Assembly: GCF_011397635.1 (NCBI RefSeq)
Contig: NC_064763.1
Span: 20,659,437-20,723,436 of the forward strand
Reading direction: 5' to 3'
Length of the DNA: 64,000 bases
From: Epinephelus fuscoguttatus
Lineage: Eukaryota > Chordata > Actinopteri > Perciformes > Serranidae
Shown here: positions 23,563 through 35,928 of the stretch, one piece after another
Numbering within the stretch: position 1 is the first letter of the stretch
Layout of the letters: every line of letters begins with the position of its first letter
Notes under the pieces: model-generated
What the model saw: only the letters and a program-made list of their open reading frames with translations
What the model was told of the DNA's origin: nothing
Database searches by the model: none
Translations under genes and position numbers: made by a program

Positions 23563-26500
23563 CAAAAAATAAACACCAGGAGATGAAAGGACATCTAAAC
23601 TCAACAAACACGAAGGTAGAATATCTGGAATAACTCACCTTTGGAGGAACATACTCAAACGAGTCGTCTGAGCTCCTTTCATTGTTGGTCACAGGCACAA
23701 GGACTTTCTTTCCACTTGCCAGGTGAAGCAGTGAGAGTTTCTGTGGAGGGAAAAAAAAAATAGAGAGATTTGAGACAATTCACCTTAACATGAAAATATT
23801 AAAGAATAAAATCAGATGGAGGCCAGTAATGTTGGACTAAATTATAAAGGTTACCTGCTTGTATTGCTCATTCTGCTCCACCAGTTTCTGGTTCTGCTCA
23901 CTTAATTCACGCAGCTTTTCAAGCTCTTCTTCCTAAAATGATGTTACAAATAGCTACATGATTAAATTGTTGCTTCTCATAAAAAACAAGGAGAAATGCA
24001 GAGTGAAAGGTTGATGAAACTCTCTTCAGCTTATGGAAACCAACCTGAAGTTTGAGGCGCTGGAGAAGCTCCTTCTCCCTTGAACTCTCCTCATTGTTCT
24101 CCTTTGTTTCATCGGCCTCTTCACATATGGGTTTACTCTGTAGCTGGTTGAGGAGGTACAGGACCTGTGCGGGAAAAAATAAATAAAAAATAAATAGAAC
24201 ATAAAGTTTCATAAATTTGCATGTCTCTGAAAGGGAATGCAAATTGGTATATGACTACAGGCTATGAGCACCTTCTCTTGATGCCTCTGCTCCAGCTCCA
24301 CCTGCTGCTGCTGGTGCTCCATGTCCATGGCTGACATCACGTTTCTCTCTTCAGCCAGCATCCGCCTTAAATCTTGTGAATTCCCCGTCTCCTGTTTGAG
24401 TTCACTCTCCAGCTTGGCGCTGGCTGTTTTAGCAGACACCAGCTAAAGACAAGGGAATAAAGTGATATTTTTGTAACGGCAACAAATGAATGTACCATTA
24501 CTAATTTACCACACAGATGTGAATATAAAAAAGTTGCTAGCAGTTGCTCACCTCAGACATGAGGACCCTGAGGGCACATTTGGCCTCGACGATGCTTGTG
24601 ATGCCATCAATGCGCTGTTTCAAACGGCCCTCGCCATCTGCGACGAGAACTTTCTGCTGAAGGTCGGCTATCTGGGCGTTTCTGTTGGGATACAAATCAC
24701 TCTGCGAATCTTAATAATTCCTGCATTGAGGTACAAAATCAGTTCAGTCTGTCCTGTAGATATCTTTTGTTAAACTGATACTGTTTGAAAGAGTCACAAA
24801 ATCTTAACCGCAAACATTAATGCAGTGACTGGGCTGCTTTGTGAGACTCACCTGAGGCCCATTTCTGTCTCTAGGTTCTCCACCTGTTTGGTCAGAGGTG
24901 TTTCCAGCGCCCCCTGGGTCTCCAGCTCAGAGATGATCAGTGTGCGACGCTGCATGGAAGGACACCACAAAGCACTGACTCTTTGTACTTCGCAGATTCA
25001 ATGCATGTCTCACTTATTCTCAGTTTGTTGCGTATTTTTGTGCATGCTCAACAGTAGAGAAATCCCATCTCACCCTGATTTTGGCAGCAGGTCGGTCCCC
25101 TGCCTCCATCTGCTGTTTGAGGTGGTTGATCTCCTGAGCCAGGACCTTTCTGTCCTCCAGCAAGTCATTGAGGTGGCGCCGGGCCTCCTCTGTGCTGACC
25201 ATCACCTCCACTTCATTGAGAAGCCATGTCTGATCACACAAATACAGTCACAGAGTTAAGGCAGCAACACTCTCATTGGTCTGACGTGGATTCTTTAAGG
25301 TCTATTTATACTTCAGTGTATTTGTAACTGTTGGTTAAAGCAGGATAGTGTTTCATCAGAAATAATTAGAGATGGAATTTCAGGGCCGACAATCTTTCAA
25401 ACACAAAAATGTCAGGAGGGCAAATACGTATTTTCTGACTGAACTTTTTTTCTAGTGAAACATCACATCATAGAGATCCTTCACCATCACTAGAGTAAAT
25501 ACATCAATGTATTTCAAACAGTTTTGTAACAGTTTAGGCATAGTTTATCTATTTTTAATATTTATAATAATGTCAAACTTATTGACAAGCATATATAGGC
25601 TGCATATAGGCTGCATATAGACTAAAAAACATTAGAATAACTTTAATTAATGCTTACATAAAGCCGTTATAGTCCATCCAATGTTTGGAAAGTCTGTTTT
25701 ATTAAATTGGCTCACAGCCATGTGGCATCATTCATCCTCTCCTTTGCTGCTGAGGTCAAAAGACTCAGACTCAAAGTCTACAAGAATTCAACTAATCTGA
25801 TACATTGCCAATCAAGCTGAACCATTAAAATTAGTACAGGTGGCGTTTGTTTTCAGCCTGTTCACAACAATTTCCTATTAGAATAATGAGCTCTGTATGG
25901 TTATGTGAAACCAGCTAGTTTTGTTGTAGCAACAAGCACTGACAGAGAGGACAGGATGGAAAGGCAGAGGGGTATAAGTCCACATTCAGGACCAGGTTTT
26001 AGGCATGTTCTGCATTATCAGACGAAATTATTGACTGAAATTCCATTATATAAACAGTAACTGCATTTCTGTACACCTCAGCTAATAATATAACTGCTGC
26101 TGATACATTGTGCATCCCTAGTGATAACAAGATATGCTTTTTTGCACTTTGTCCAGTCTAGCAAACCAAATACAAGTCTTTGAGACGACAAAGTCGCACT
26201 AGAAGCAAGTTTTACTACCTTAACTCTTGCAGCAGCTCCTTCCATTCCTCTGTTATGGAAATCTTTGCGTTTCTCTGCTACCTCACTTCTCTTCTGCAGG
26301 GCGTCTTTTAACCGCTTGTTTGCAGCTGCAGCCTGTCGGGGAAAGATTGTAATAAGCTGCCTTAGATAATTTCCATTTACAGGGGCTATTGAGAAACAAG
26401 GGAAGTGACTGGTACAAATTAGTGACACATTTAAAATATAATATACAATATTTACATCCTACTTTATAGATTACACAGACAGCAAACGAAGAGGCCTCAC

Positions 26501-29500
26501 CTCCTCAGTTTTACGGCGCAGAACGTTGGCCTGCTTCTGGAAATCCCTCTCAAGTTTAAGCAGCTCATACTGGCGCTTACGATCCTGAAAAACAGGTAAA
26601 AATAAAGTGGGAGGTTCATGAAGCCAAAGGACATAAATTAATAAATGCAAGGAGGAAAGAATTTAGCAGCAAGATTTTATGAATGAAATGTTGGTGAAAG
26701 AAAATGTCCTGCAGTGTCTCTCCACAAACCTTCTCCTTCAGCTGCAGCACCTCTCTGTCCTTCTTGCTCTTCCAGTGTCTGAATTTCTCAGAGTCCTCCC
26801 TCATCTGCCTCATCAACTGTGTACGCTGGGACTTCATAGCCTGTGAGACCACAGCGTTATTAAGTTTTGAATTGGCATCTGTGGTTTACACGTAACAAAT
26901 GGTATTAAATATCAGCAATACTTGATGCCAACTCAGTGAATGTGGTGATGCCATGGGATAAACAGGAAAAGTTGGTCTTTACAAACAATTTTATCTCCCC
27001 ACAGAAGGGCCAAATACATCAGACACATTGTCACTGCAATTTGTTCCATATATAACTTTGACAGAATAGATTAAAGTAAAGAAATTCACTGGTTACCTGT
27101 ATTTCTTGCATGAGCTTGCCAACTTTTTGAACAGAGGACTCTTTGATTTTCAGCAGTTTGGACTGATCGAGAAGCTTCTTCTTCATGTCCACAAGCTGGC
27201 CCTCGAGCTCCTGCAGTCTCTTCCTCCGCTGCTCACTGAGCCTACAAGAAGGTGGCGTCAGATGTCAGGCGAAGCAGGAAGGAAAAAAATCAAGGCTTGC
27301 GAGGTTACTTTTAATATCTAGTGTTCGTACTTCGCCTGGTTAGTGTCTTTCTTTGCAGACTGAAGTGCCAAAACAAGGTCCTCTTTCTCCTTCTGCAGAG
27401 AATCCACTGCGGTCTGTAGAGACTGTACATTTTTCTGCAGGACACAATGCAAAGAAGTTTAAAACATGGCCATCATTTCTCAACATTTGCAACGTGTGGT
27501 TCAGAATTAATATAAGCACACAAAAATGCTATACTTTAACCTGCCCTTTCTCTCATGAGAACCTGGTACCATAGGTGTTTCGATGAGAGTCATACTTGAC
27601 CACTCACATTAACTTGCGGATGGTTCAGCATCATGCAGTGAAATCTAAAGCCCAGATCAGACCAAAGATTCGCAATGAGATGAGTTCTGCAATGTTCTAA
27701 AAACCTGCAAGTTCACACCAATGCAACTAGATAAGATGACGTCATTATCATCTCTATGCAACAACCCTCTGTACCTCTGTTCTGATTTCCAGCTTTTCAG
27801 ACTTATTTTGTGGCTGACTATAATTTGTAGCTTCTTAAAATATGAATGAGGATAGTTATAGTGAGATACTGGCTAAAGTGACGCACCGTCCGACACTGGC
27901 ACACCATGAGGACAGAAACAGAGGGCTCAGCGGGGACGTAGCATCTGTCACCGAAAGCAAACACGCCAACTGTGGTCATTTTGACTTGACCAGCAGACTT
28001 CACTACAAGCCGATTGGCTGTAAAAGCAGGTGACTTGCTTTACGTTCTAAAACCAGCTGCCAGCGATTTGACCAGTTGAGTTGTAGGTGACACCATCAGC
28101 CACCGTGAGTCGCGCTCATACCGGCCTGTTCACACTGCTGCAACTTTTCTCTGCAATGTTCTAATACAGTTTTGTCTTGTAAAATGCATTTTCCAGGTTC
28201 TAATTTTTTGTCCCTGTGTTAATTGTTCATTCATCTCTTGTGATATACTAAGTATGTGTCTCAAAAAATATTTTCCAGAACAAAATTCCTCTCTTTCCTC
28301 TTCCTGTTAAACAGAAAAATATTTAGATGGAAATGTGCTCTGGGGTGACTACCTAACCCTGCTCATAAAATAAAACACCACTTGCAGAGCATTATTATAG
28401 TAAGAGTTGTGTGTTTGGACTAACAACACATGTAGGGGAAGCATGAGTGGAGCTCAACAGTCCTGCACTTTGAGTTATAGATCCCCAATGCAGCTAAACC
28501 CTGCACAAGCCAAGCCAAACATGTTCCTAATTCTGTTTCATTTAAGCTTGGGCAGTACCTATTTTTTCTTACCTTCATACCCCTGACCTCTGGTAGCGCA
28601 TGCTGTACACTACATACAATGAGTTTAATAGCAAGAGAAGCACCTGTATATACAGTACAGGCCAAAAGTTTGGACACACCTTCTCATTCAATGCGTTTTC
28701 TTTATTTTCATGACTATTTACATTGTAGATTCTCACTGAAGGCATCAAAACTATGAATGAACACATGTGGAGTTATGTACTTAACAAAAAAAGGTGAAAT
28801 AACTGAAAACATGTTTTATATTCTAGTTTCTTCAAAATAGCCACCCTTTGCTCTGATAACTGAAAACATGTTTTATATTCTAGTTTCTTCAAAATAGCCA
28901 CCCTTTGCTCTGATTACTGCTTTGCACACTCTTGGCATTCTCTCCATGAGCTTCAAGAGGTAGTCACCTGAAATGGTTTCCACTTCACAGGTGTGCCTTA
29001 TCAGGGTTAATTAGTGGAATTTCTTGCTTTATCAATGGGGTTGGGACCATCAGTTGTGTTGTGCAGAAGTCAGGTTAATACACAGCCGACAGCCCTATTG
29101 GACAACTGTTAAAATTGCCCCAAGTGGAGTCGCAAAAACCATCAAGCGCTACAACGAAACTGGCACACATGAGGACCGACCCAGGAAAGGAAGACCAAGA
29201 GTCACCTCTGCTTCTGAGGATAAGTTCATCCGAGTCACCAGCCTCAGAAATCGCAAGTTAACAGCAGCTCAGATCAGAGACCAGATGAATGCCACACAGA
29301 GTTCTAGCAGCAGACCCATCTCTAGAACAACTGTTAAGAGGAGACTGCGCGAATCAGGCCTTCATGGTCAAATAGCTGCTAGGAAACCACTGCTAAGGAG
29401 AGGCAACAAGCAGAAGAGATTTGTTTGGGCCAAGAAACACAAGGAATGGACATTAGACCAGTGGAAATCTGTGCTTTGGTCTGATGAGTCCAAATTTGAG

Positions 29501-32500
29501 ATCTTTGGTTCCAACCGCCGTGTCTTTGTGAGACGCAGAAAAGGTGAACGCATGGATTCCACATGCCTGGTTCCCACTGTGAAGCATGGAGGAGGAGGTG
29601 TGATGGTTTTGCTGGTGACACTGTTGGGGATTTATTCAAAATTGAAGGCACACTGAACCAGCATGGCTACCACAGCATCCTGCAGCGACATGCCATCCCA
29701 TCCGGTTTGCGTTTAGTTGGACGATCATTTATTTTTCAACAGGACAATGACCCCAAACACACCTCCAGGCTGTGTAAGGGCTATTTGACCAAGAAGGAGA
29801 GTGATGGAGTGCTGCGGCAGATGACCTGGCCTCCACAGTCACCGGACCTGAACCCAATGGAGATGGTTTAGGGTGAGCTGGACCGCAGAGTGAAGGCAAA
29901 GGGGCCAACAAGTGCTAAACACCTCTGGGAACTCCTTCAAGACTGTTGGAAAACCATTTCAGGTGACTACCTCTTGAAGCTCATGGACAGAATGCCAAGA
30001 GTGTGCAAAGCAGTAATCAGAGCAAAGGGTGGCTATTTTGAAGAAACTAGAATATAAAACATGTTTTCAGTTATTTCACTTTTTTTGTTAAGTACATAAC
30101 TCCACATGTGTTCATTCATAGTTTTGATGCCTTCAGTGAGAATCTACAATGTAAATAGTCATGAAAATAAAGAAAACGCATTGAATGAGAAGGTGTGTCC
30201 AAACTTTTGGCCTGTACTGTATGACGGTATTGAAAATCATAGCATCGGGATTTCTAAATACCCTGGTATACCGAAATACTCCCCTTTTCAGGCACACTCG
30301 TGCATCAAAGTCAACATTTGTCTTTCTGTCATTAAAGACACTGCATAGTGTATATCCTCATCCCCTGCTCATCTGTCTTACGCAGTGTCAGTGAAAGTGA
30401 CTGGCACAGGTCAGGAAGAGGACAGTGTTATAAGAGTATCGAATTAAACAACAGAAATTTAGGTGGTTTTGAAATTACTATGAGAGTCAAACATGGATGC
30501 AAAATCCTCTTACCTGGTGCTCTGACTGCATCGGCTCCAGCTGGGTGTCGTTCTGGCACATTTTCTTCACAAAAGCTTCCTTCAAGCTCAACACTTTGTT
30601 CAGCTCGATCAGTTCCTTGGAGAGCTGGGCCTGCCGCAGTGCATGACGGGTTGTAAAGGCCTCCGGGGAGTCCTTCCCAACAATGCCGGTGACATCCTGT
30701 TAAGTGTGTTACAGATAGAAAACATCTTATTCGCATTTGGTTCGCAAAGCAGCAAAAAAATAAGGGCTGAGGTGAAGGAATGTATCTTTGTGTATGCAAT
30801 TAAAGAAATATGAGACTGTATTAGAGTAGATTTAATTAAAAACATCACTGAGAGAAGAAACATTTTAACATACTGTAGGAGATTCATCTGCCCCATTTTT
30901 ACTGCCATTCCCAGAGACATCAGCTCCATCCTCTCCTGCAGCCATGGCATCAATGGAGGCAGCGATGCCTGCACTCTCATTCTTTGAAAACCAACAAACA
31001 GTAAGCAATGAAACTCAGTATTGTGAACATGCTGTCATTTAGTGGATTATAATGTATGATGACTTGTGTACCTTGAGCTCCAAGATGATGTCTTGCAGGT
31101 TCTTCATCACCTCGACATTCTCCTTCAGCTCCTGGTCCTCCAGAGTCTCCAACAACTTCTCAAGATCCACTGTACATCTGATATAAAGGTAAATAAAGAG
31201 CATGGTTTCATAATGTGGCAGTGGTAAAGAAGAAACAGCTGAAAACTGACTTCTGCAATTAAAAACCCAGCAAAGCTTTCATAGAGGATCAATTTTACTT
31301 TTCCATGTTTGTATCTTATATATAGTGTCATAATAAAGGATGTTAATTTAAAGTGTGAACATGTATGTAGAAGTAATCCCTGTGAGCAAAAACCTCAGGC
31401 TTCAGACCATTCTGAACACTGTTTCCGAAGTGTTTTCTACTCTGGCTACAGTATGATGTCATAGTTGGGCTGCCTCCAAATAGTCGACCAAACGTGCCGA
31501 GAGGTCATTAGTTAGCAAGATTTCATTGGTCACTTCGTCACAGAAAAAACAAACAAACAAACTAACAAAGCTGTGCCTTGTCAAAATAAATTAAAACCTA
31601 TATGGCTGGACCGTGTGGGAATTTCATTTGAAAGGACAGACACAGGAAGTGGCCACGCTCAGCAGTCAGACAGGAGTCAGGTTAATTTCCAGGGCTGGTA
31701 CCTGCGGTTATTCCACAGGCTAGTTAATAACATGTTGGGCAGGAAATCCAAAGTGTGGGATCATTTTGAGAAGGTGAAGGACGAACCCAAGGTGATATGT
31801 AAACTCATCTTCATTGGTCGACTACAAACATGACGTATCATCTGAAACATGGAAGTAGCTACATGCCCATTAGCCCACAGCGTCATTAACAGGCTGCTTG
31901 CTCAGTGTGTGACGTGCACTTGTAGATAAAATATAAAATATAGGTTACTTAAGTTGATTGCCAATGTTGTAAATTGTTGCCAATGTTGTAAATTGTGTCC
32001 CTGATTTCAGATCAGATTCCTGATGGAAAATGTCCACTCATGTTACGAAGCTTTTAATGGGGATTTCACAATAGCAAATGTTGCTATTCTTGATTACATT
32101 CCCCCCCTGCTGCACTGACAGAGACGCCAAGATCTGGAAGACCTGGAAGTGGTGACAGGTCAGAGCAGACTGGACTTTTTCCAGGAGGGGGTTTAAAGAG
32201 ACCGGCACTAAAACGGAGCATTTCAGACACAATGTGAAGACAGGTGTTACAGCACAGACAGCTTGAGGAAAATAAAGTGTTTTTTGACCATTAAAATATG
32301 TTCAAGTAGAAACTTCAAAAACAAGTATGAACCTGAAAATGAGCACGTAGGATCCTATCCAACAAGAATAGCTCAACTATTGTGTTAGACCCGCCCTGAA
32401 GCTCCTGGCTTCTTGCCCCTGTAAACTTACGCGGCATGGTCCCGCAGTTGTTCCATTCTGCTTTGTAGTTTCTCATTTGCATGTTCGGTCTATGAAGTAA

Positions 32501-35500
32501 AGTAAACACAATGTGAGATGCAAAACAGTGACATGTCTGAGAGACGATATCTAAAATAAACAGACTGCAAACTAATATAAAGTGTTGCTTTTTTCTTAAC
32601 CAGTTTATATTTTATTTCTGTATCTGTTTTGTTTGTCTTGGCTTTTTTTCTATCCATGGAAAAAACTAACACATCATCACTCACAGTATCAGCTTTCAAT
32701 CATAACTTTAGAGGAAACATTTGCAAATGTTGTCACAGCCTGGCTCACCATGATGATCTTCTCAAACATGAGGGCAGTCTGTCCAGCTGCCTCGCTCAGC
32801 TCCCTGCTCAGCTTATTGTTCTCATCCTGCAGAGCGCGATTCCGTTCCAACAGCTTCGTCACATTCTCCGCTGACTCTGGCCTGTAACGGAGAGACTGAG
32901 TAACCGTTATGGTCTTTTGTTACGGGTAATACGTACCCCAGGTGCATTTAACCTACATCCTGTTGGGACGTCAGCTTATTGGGTGAACTTTATGTCTTAC
33001 CCAGAGAGCACCGGAGCGACTCCTCCACGGGCATGAAGGAGCATCACCTGCAGCTCCTGAACCTAAACGAGTGTATAAATCAAGACATTTAAATGGTAAT
33101 AGGTGAGGTGTGTACCGTATACTTTCTGTACTATCAATCTTAAAAAGATTTCTCCCTTGTAACGACTTCAATGAACATGCAGCATAATCCAATGGCTGTT
33201 TGAGATCTGGCTGCTTCCCCCAAAAATGTCTGTACCTGTTGCTTCAAACGGCTCATTTCTGCAGCTCTGGGGTCAACGTTGACTATTGGTTTGTTTTTAA
33301 TCTTGCGAGCTCTGTCAGCATATCGCAGTGTGTTGATGGTCTCCTCCAGATTCGAGTCTGCAGGACTGACGCACGCAATCATCAAAGTGTGGCTGTTGCC
33401 TCCCAAAGAATCTGACGAAACAAGCAGAAAAGAAATGACTAAAGTGCCTAGTAAAATCATTTACTATGTTGCCTTGTTGCCTGATGTCATTAGGCTGCCA
33501 TTTTTGCATTAAACAAATAAAAAGGTAAAGCCATATGCAGATCCTACATTACTAGTTGCCAGCAAACACATCATCAATTGAGCAGAATGAAAAACTTGCC
33601 ATTAGACAATAGAAGTGAGAGAAGCAGCCTCGTGTGTGCTTAAACACAATTTGCTCATGTTTGAAGATCCTCAAAGTGAGGATTGTCTTTTACACTAATG
33701 ACCACCGAGTCACTTTTGAACATCCAAATCAAAGCTTACCTTGTAGCAGGCGGGTGAGCTTGGAGTCTCTGTAAGGAACAAAGCTGTTTTTCTTGCTTTC
33801 ATCCCCCAAGGCACTGATCACATTACCCAGAGACAAAAGGCCACGATTGATGCTGATGCCTGAAGATGAAAATGAACAGTATCAAAACAGAAAAGCCGTA
33901 GTTAAGGACACAAAGAGACAACACAGACATAATATACTACGCTATTTGTCACTGGGAAAATCAGAAATTAAGGCCGACAACTTTTAATTGAGTAAAAATG
34001 ATGAAAAGCACACTTAGTTTACCTTCCTTTAAACGATCTCCCTCCGCTTTGGTTTTCTTTTGCCTCTCTGAACCAGCCAGATCCACGAGGTGCAATTTTG
34101 AAACAATGGAATCAGTTCTGCAACCAAAGATTAGACAAAATACAACTAAGATAGTGCTGAATGTCAAATGTTGCTTTGTGAGCCATAGCAATACAAAGCA
34201 GTTTTAAATAAAGGCCATAGGCCTGTGCTAAAAACATTAGCATGTTGTATCTGTGGGAAAAATCTGTCCAACAAAAGACATGCTTTGTTTGTGAGTCCTG
34301 CGAGTTACTGTACTGTGAAGTCAGTTTGTGTACTTGGGCTTGAAACTGTCTCTATATTAAGCCATGTTTAATGTGTGCTTAATGTGTGTTTTGTATCAAC
34401 AAAACTTTACAGCACTTCACAGAAACCCCGCCGCTGACTAGTGTTCTGGAAGTGTAACTGCAGAGTGACACAGACACACCACCACACAAGTATAAATGCT
34501 CACAACTGCGTAGGCTCTGCATAGAGCTGATGCACAAGAATAAATCCCACTTAAAGGGTACTAAAATTAGCCAAAGTGATTGTGCGACAAAAGACCACCA
34601 AACTGACTTGTCTGTCCCTCTGCGCTGCTCCAGTGTGATGGTGAAGATGGCATGTGAGCGCGAGGAAGCAGCGTTCATCGCCGTGGAGCCCACAGTGCGA
34701 GCAGAATTTCCAACCTCCAGACAGCCCACCATCTCTTGAGCGGAGAACACTTGCTTCTCAGTTAAACCCACAATCTAGGAAACAGGATATTTCCGATCAC
34801 AACCAAAGCAGACACACTATATTATATTTTAACATGTGATTTACAAGGTACAGAACAAGTTTACTTTCTAGCTGGTTCTAAGCTTCAAAGAAATGTGACA
34901 ATATGTGCGTTCGTTCTTGTAAAAATGTCAATTACTCACCTTAATGCCCTCTTTAGGATCCTCCCTAACGCTGAGGGAAGGTTTATCTTTCGATGCACAC
35001 AGCAAGTCCAATATGTCTTCATTATAGATCTACAATCAAAAAGGAAAAGCTCAAGTGAATTATTTTAAAAGGCCAGCTGCAGCTGTCAGCTGCACCAACA
35101 TGTGCTGAATGCCGAGGAACGCAATTCATTTCTAAATGACATAAGAACACAGTATAAACAACATTTCCACCAACCTCCAGGTACGATACTGCCAGGCAAA
35201 ACTCACAGTCTGTCCTCTTCTCCCTTTCCTCAAAGATCCTTCTGATGACTCGTGGAATAACTCCGACTGAAGGATCATTCTCTTGAGCTGATGTGTATGT
35301 TCCTCCCATGGAGAAGGTCTTTCCTGATCCCGTCTGTCCGTATGCAAGAACTGTGGCATGGTAGCCTACAGAAAGCACAATTCAGTGAGGATACAAAATG
35401 ATTTAAAAGAGAATAAAATTATATTTTTCATTTGTGTGCAGCCAAATGCCAATTGAAACTGATGTTGCACAACCTGCACAGTTACCTCCCAGGAGGAGTA

Positions 35501-35928
35501 AAAACAAAACAAAAAAATTCTACCGAACTCAAGAAAAGCATTATGTTAAAAGTTATAGCTACCTTTGAAAAGCCCACACAGTAACGGGGACACAGTGGTT
35601 TTGAAGACCTCCTCTTGTTCAGTATTGGGATCAAATACATAATCATAGGTGAACGCCTTCTCTGTGCCAACAATCACCTGAAAACAAACAACAATTTTTA
35701 CACATGCAGCACAGTGTAGCTGTTCAGGCTTTAAAGAGGTGGTGAAAACATTACTCTGAAACAGATGGAAACAGTTTTTTCTCAAACTGTGTGTTGAGCA
35801 CAGACCTGTGGTTCCCCAGGCACAAAAGTGAGACAGCACTGACATCCCTCGTTGATTTCTTTCGGCACCAGCGGGCGACATCGCAAGGCAACCCGCACTG
35901 GGATCACCTTATCATCCTCGTTTGTCAT
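21622..35928 (-). CDS. kif4: Chromokinesin KIF4, complete coding region, 30 coding exons, 1,253 aa
   Basis: Plus-end-directed kinesin that binds chromosomes and the anaphase midzone. Known KIF4A partners include PRC1 and condensin. Exons in transcript order: 35806-35928, 35563-35677, 35175-35365, 34940-35029, 34608-34774, 34023-34117, 33740-33859, 33236-33411, 33001-33056, 32749-32881, 32431-32489, 31072-31177, 30874-30981, 30514-30696, 27331-27434, 27097-27241, 26730-26840, 26501-26584, 26219-26332, 25074-25229, 24852-24949, 24552-24681, 24272-24442, 24045-24164, 23855-23932, 23639-23740, 23229-23405, 22999-23124, 22206-22322, 21622-21828. They sum to 3,762 bases and every junction keeps phase. 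Start [20 protein letters not shown]. Motor motifs: P-loop GQTGSGKT (89-96), NAASSRSH (207-214), DLAGSE (241-246). A coiled-coil stalk runs from ~360 to 1,010, then an acidic/basic linker, a Cys-rich domain (1105-1138) and a C-terminus containing SFFSGCTPI. Human KIF4A is 1,232 aa. All motor motifs are intact. The start is the first ATG after a 5' UTR acceptor. Confidence 0.96.
21855..22180 (+). mobile_element. Partial copy of the ~200 bp-unit element inside kif4 intron 29 (copy 3)
   Basis: One unit plus the right end: TGTTGTATTTGTGGGG, GCCATGTTTAATGTGTG, CCGCCGACTAGTG, TGTAACTGCAGAGTGACAC, TATAAATGCTCACAAC, ending near GTATAAATCTCGCTT. The intron is 21,829-22,205, so the repeat takes about 326 of its 377 bases. 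About 25 bases remain on each side. It lies antisense to kif4, and no obvious target duplication was seen. Confidence 0.75.
22625..22640. repeat. Small UUCG-loop hairpin in kif4 intron 28
   Basis: GACTCC, TTCG, GGAGTC form a perfect 6 bp stem on a UUCG tetraloop closed by C-G, a stable RNA loop class. As kif4 is transcribed from the other strand, its pre-mRNA would carry the complement (CGAA loop). Followed shortly by GTGCATCCCTA, a MITE-like end, so it may be part of a repeat. Confidence 0.4.
23488..23559. repeat. (AT)36 microsatellite in kif4 intron 26
   Basis: Seventy-two bases of uninterrupted alternating A/T between exon 27 (23,229-23,405) and exon 26 (23,639-23,740). Likely length-polymorphic. 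Confidence 0.95.
25230..26218 (-). other. kif4 intron 19 (no gene seen)
   Basis: About 990 bases between exons 20 and 19. It is AT-rich, with a short duplication of GCATATAGGCT near 25,600. A MITE-like end (GCATCCCTAGTG) lies near 26,112. No other exon was recognised. Confidence 0.5.
27560..28200. repeat. Probable MITE in kif4 intron 14
   Basis: Contains AAGCCCAGATCAGACCAAAG near 27,641 and, about 500 bases on, GGCCTGTTCACACTGCTGCA with a second TCTGCAATGTTCTAA. These are typical words of a fish hAT-like non-autonomous element. Borders and flanking duplications were not resolved. Confidence 0.4.
28653..30219 (+). mobile_element. Tc1/mariner transposon, full length but dead, in kif4 intron 14
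   Basis: Ends are CAGTACAGGCCAAAAGTTTG and its complement (CAAACTTTTGGCCTGTACTG), flanked by TA at 28,651-28,652 and 30,220-30,221. This is the classical Tc1 arrangement. Length is 1,567 bp. The left side carries an extra ~58 bp tandem duplication (from about 28,801 and 28,859, unit containing AAAACATGTTTTATATTCTA), absent from the right side. Flanking sequence (GGCAGTACC, then GACGGTATTG and GGTATACCG) looks like a MITE that received the insertion. Orientation is opposite to kif4. Confidence 0.93.
29024..30057 (+). pseudogene. Tc1-family transposase pseudogene
   Basis: Conserved blocks in order: [50 protein letters not shown] (first catalytic Asp), then after a frame change [29 protein letters not shown] (second Asp) and SPDLNPME (Glu), ending GGYFEETRI and TAA. 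Three lesions are visible. The N-terminal DNA-binding start is missing or diverged. A frameshifting deletion lies near 29,603-29,612 (after GGVMV). An in-frame TAG at 29,869-29,871 replaces the expected Trp after MEMV. The element cannot mobilise itself. Confidence 0.92.
31178..32430 (-). other. kif4 intron 11 with a possible MITE
   Basis: About 1.25 kb between exons 12 and 11. The words CAAATAGTCGACCAAACG near 31,476 and CATTGGTCGACTACAAAC near 31,812 are inverted-repeat-like and may bound a ~350 bp element. No exon was recognised. Confidence 0.4.
33236..35928 (-). other. kif4: kif4 exons 1-8: kinesin motor domain and neck
   Basis: Eight exons encode residues 1-359. ATP-binding GQTGSGKT is in exon 3, switch I SSRSH in exon 5, switch II DLAGSE in exon 6. 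The microtubule-binding/neck side ([20 protein letters not shown], then [20 protein letters not shown]) spans exons 7-8. Exon 5 ends at a less usual donor, GTCAGT. It is chosen because it alone keeps phase and gives [16 protein letters not shown] across the junction. Introns are short except intron 5, which holds a repeat copy. Confidence 0.93.
34212..34553 (+). mobile_element. Partial copy of the ~200 bp-unit element inside kif4 intron 5 (copy 4)
   Basis: From GGCCATAGGCCTGTGC through GCCATGTTTAATGTGTG, CGCCGCTGACTAGTGTTC, GTGTAACTGCAGAGTGACAC and TATAAATGCTCACAAC, to GAATAAATCCCACTTAA. It has the same orientation and much the same content as the intron 29 copy, but keeps more of the unit on its left. 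It occupies about 342 of the 490 bases of intron 5, whose donor is the unusual GTCAGT. Confidence 0.75.

Larger units (their letters stand above)
23855..33056 (-). other. kif4: kif4 exons 9-25: coiled-coil stalk
   Basis: Residues ~360-1,011 are rich in Leu, Glu, Lys, Arg and Gln heptads with no globular motif. Recognisable KIF4 blocks include [18 protein letters not shown] (exon 10), [18 protein letters not shown] (exon 12), [20 protein letters not shown] (exon 14), [17 protein letters not shown] (exon 16), a basic leucine-zipper-like [18 protein letters not shown] (exon 18) and [20 protein letters not shown] (exon 20). Exon 13 is a low-complexity Ala/Gly/Asp/Asn linker and is likely to vary between species. 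Confidence 0.9.

Noticed and set aside
29563..29871. Second transposase open frame as a separate gene
   Set aside because: It is the frame-shifted continuation of the same Tc1 transposase, ending at an in-frame stop.
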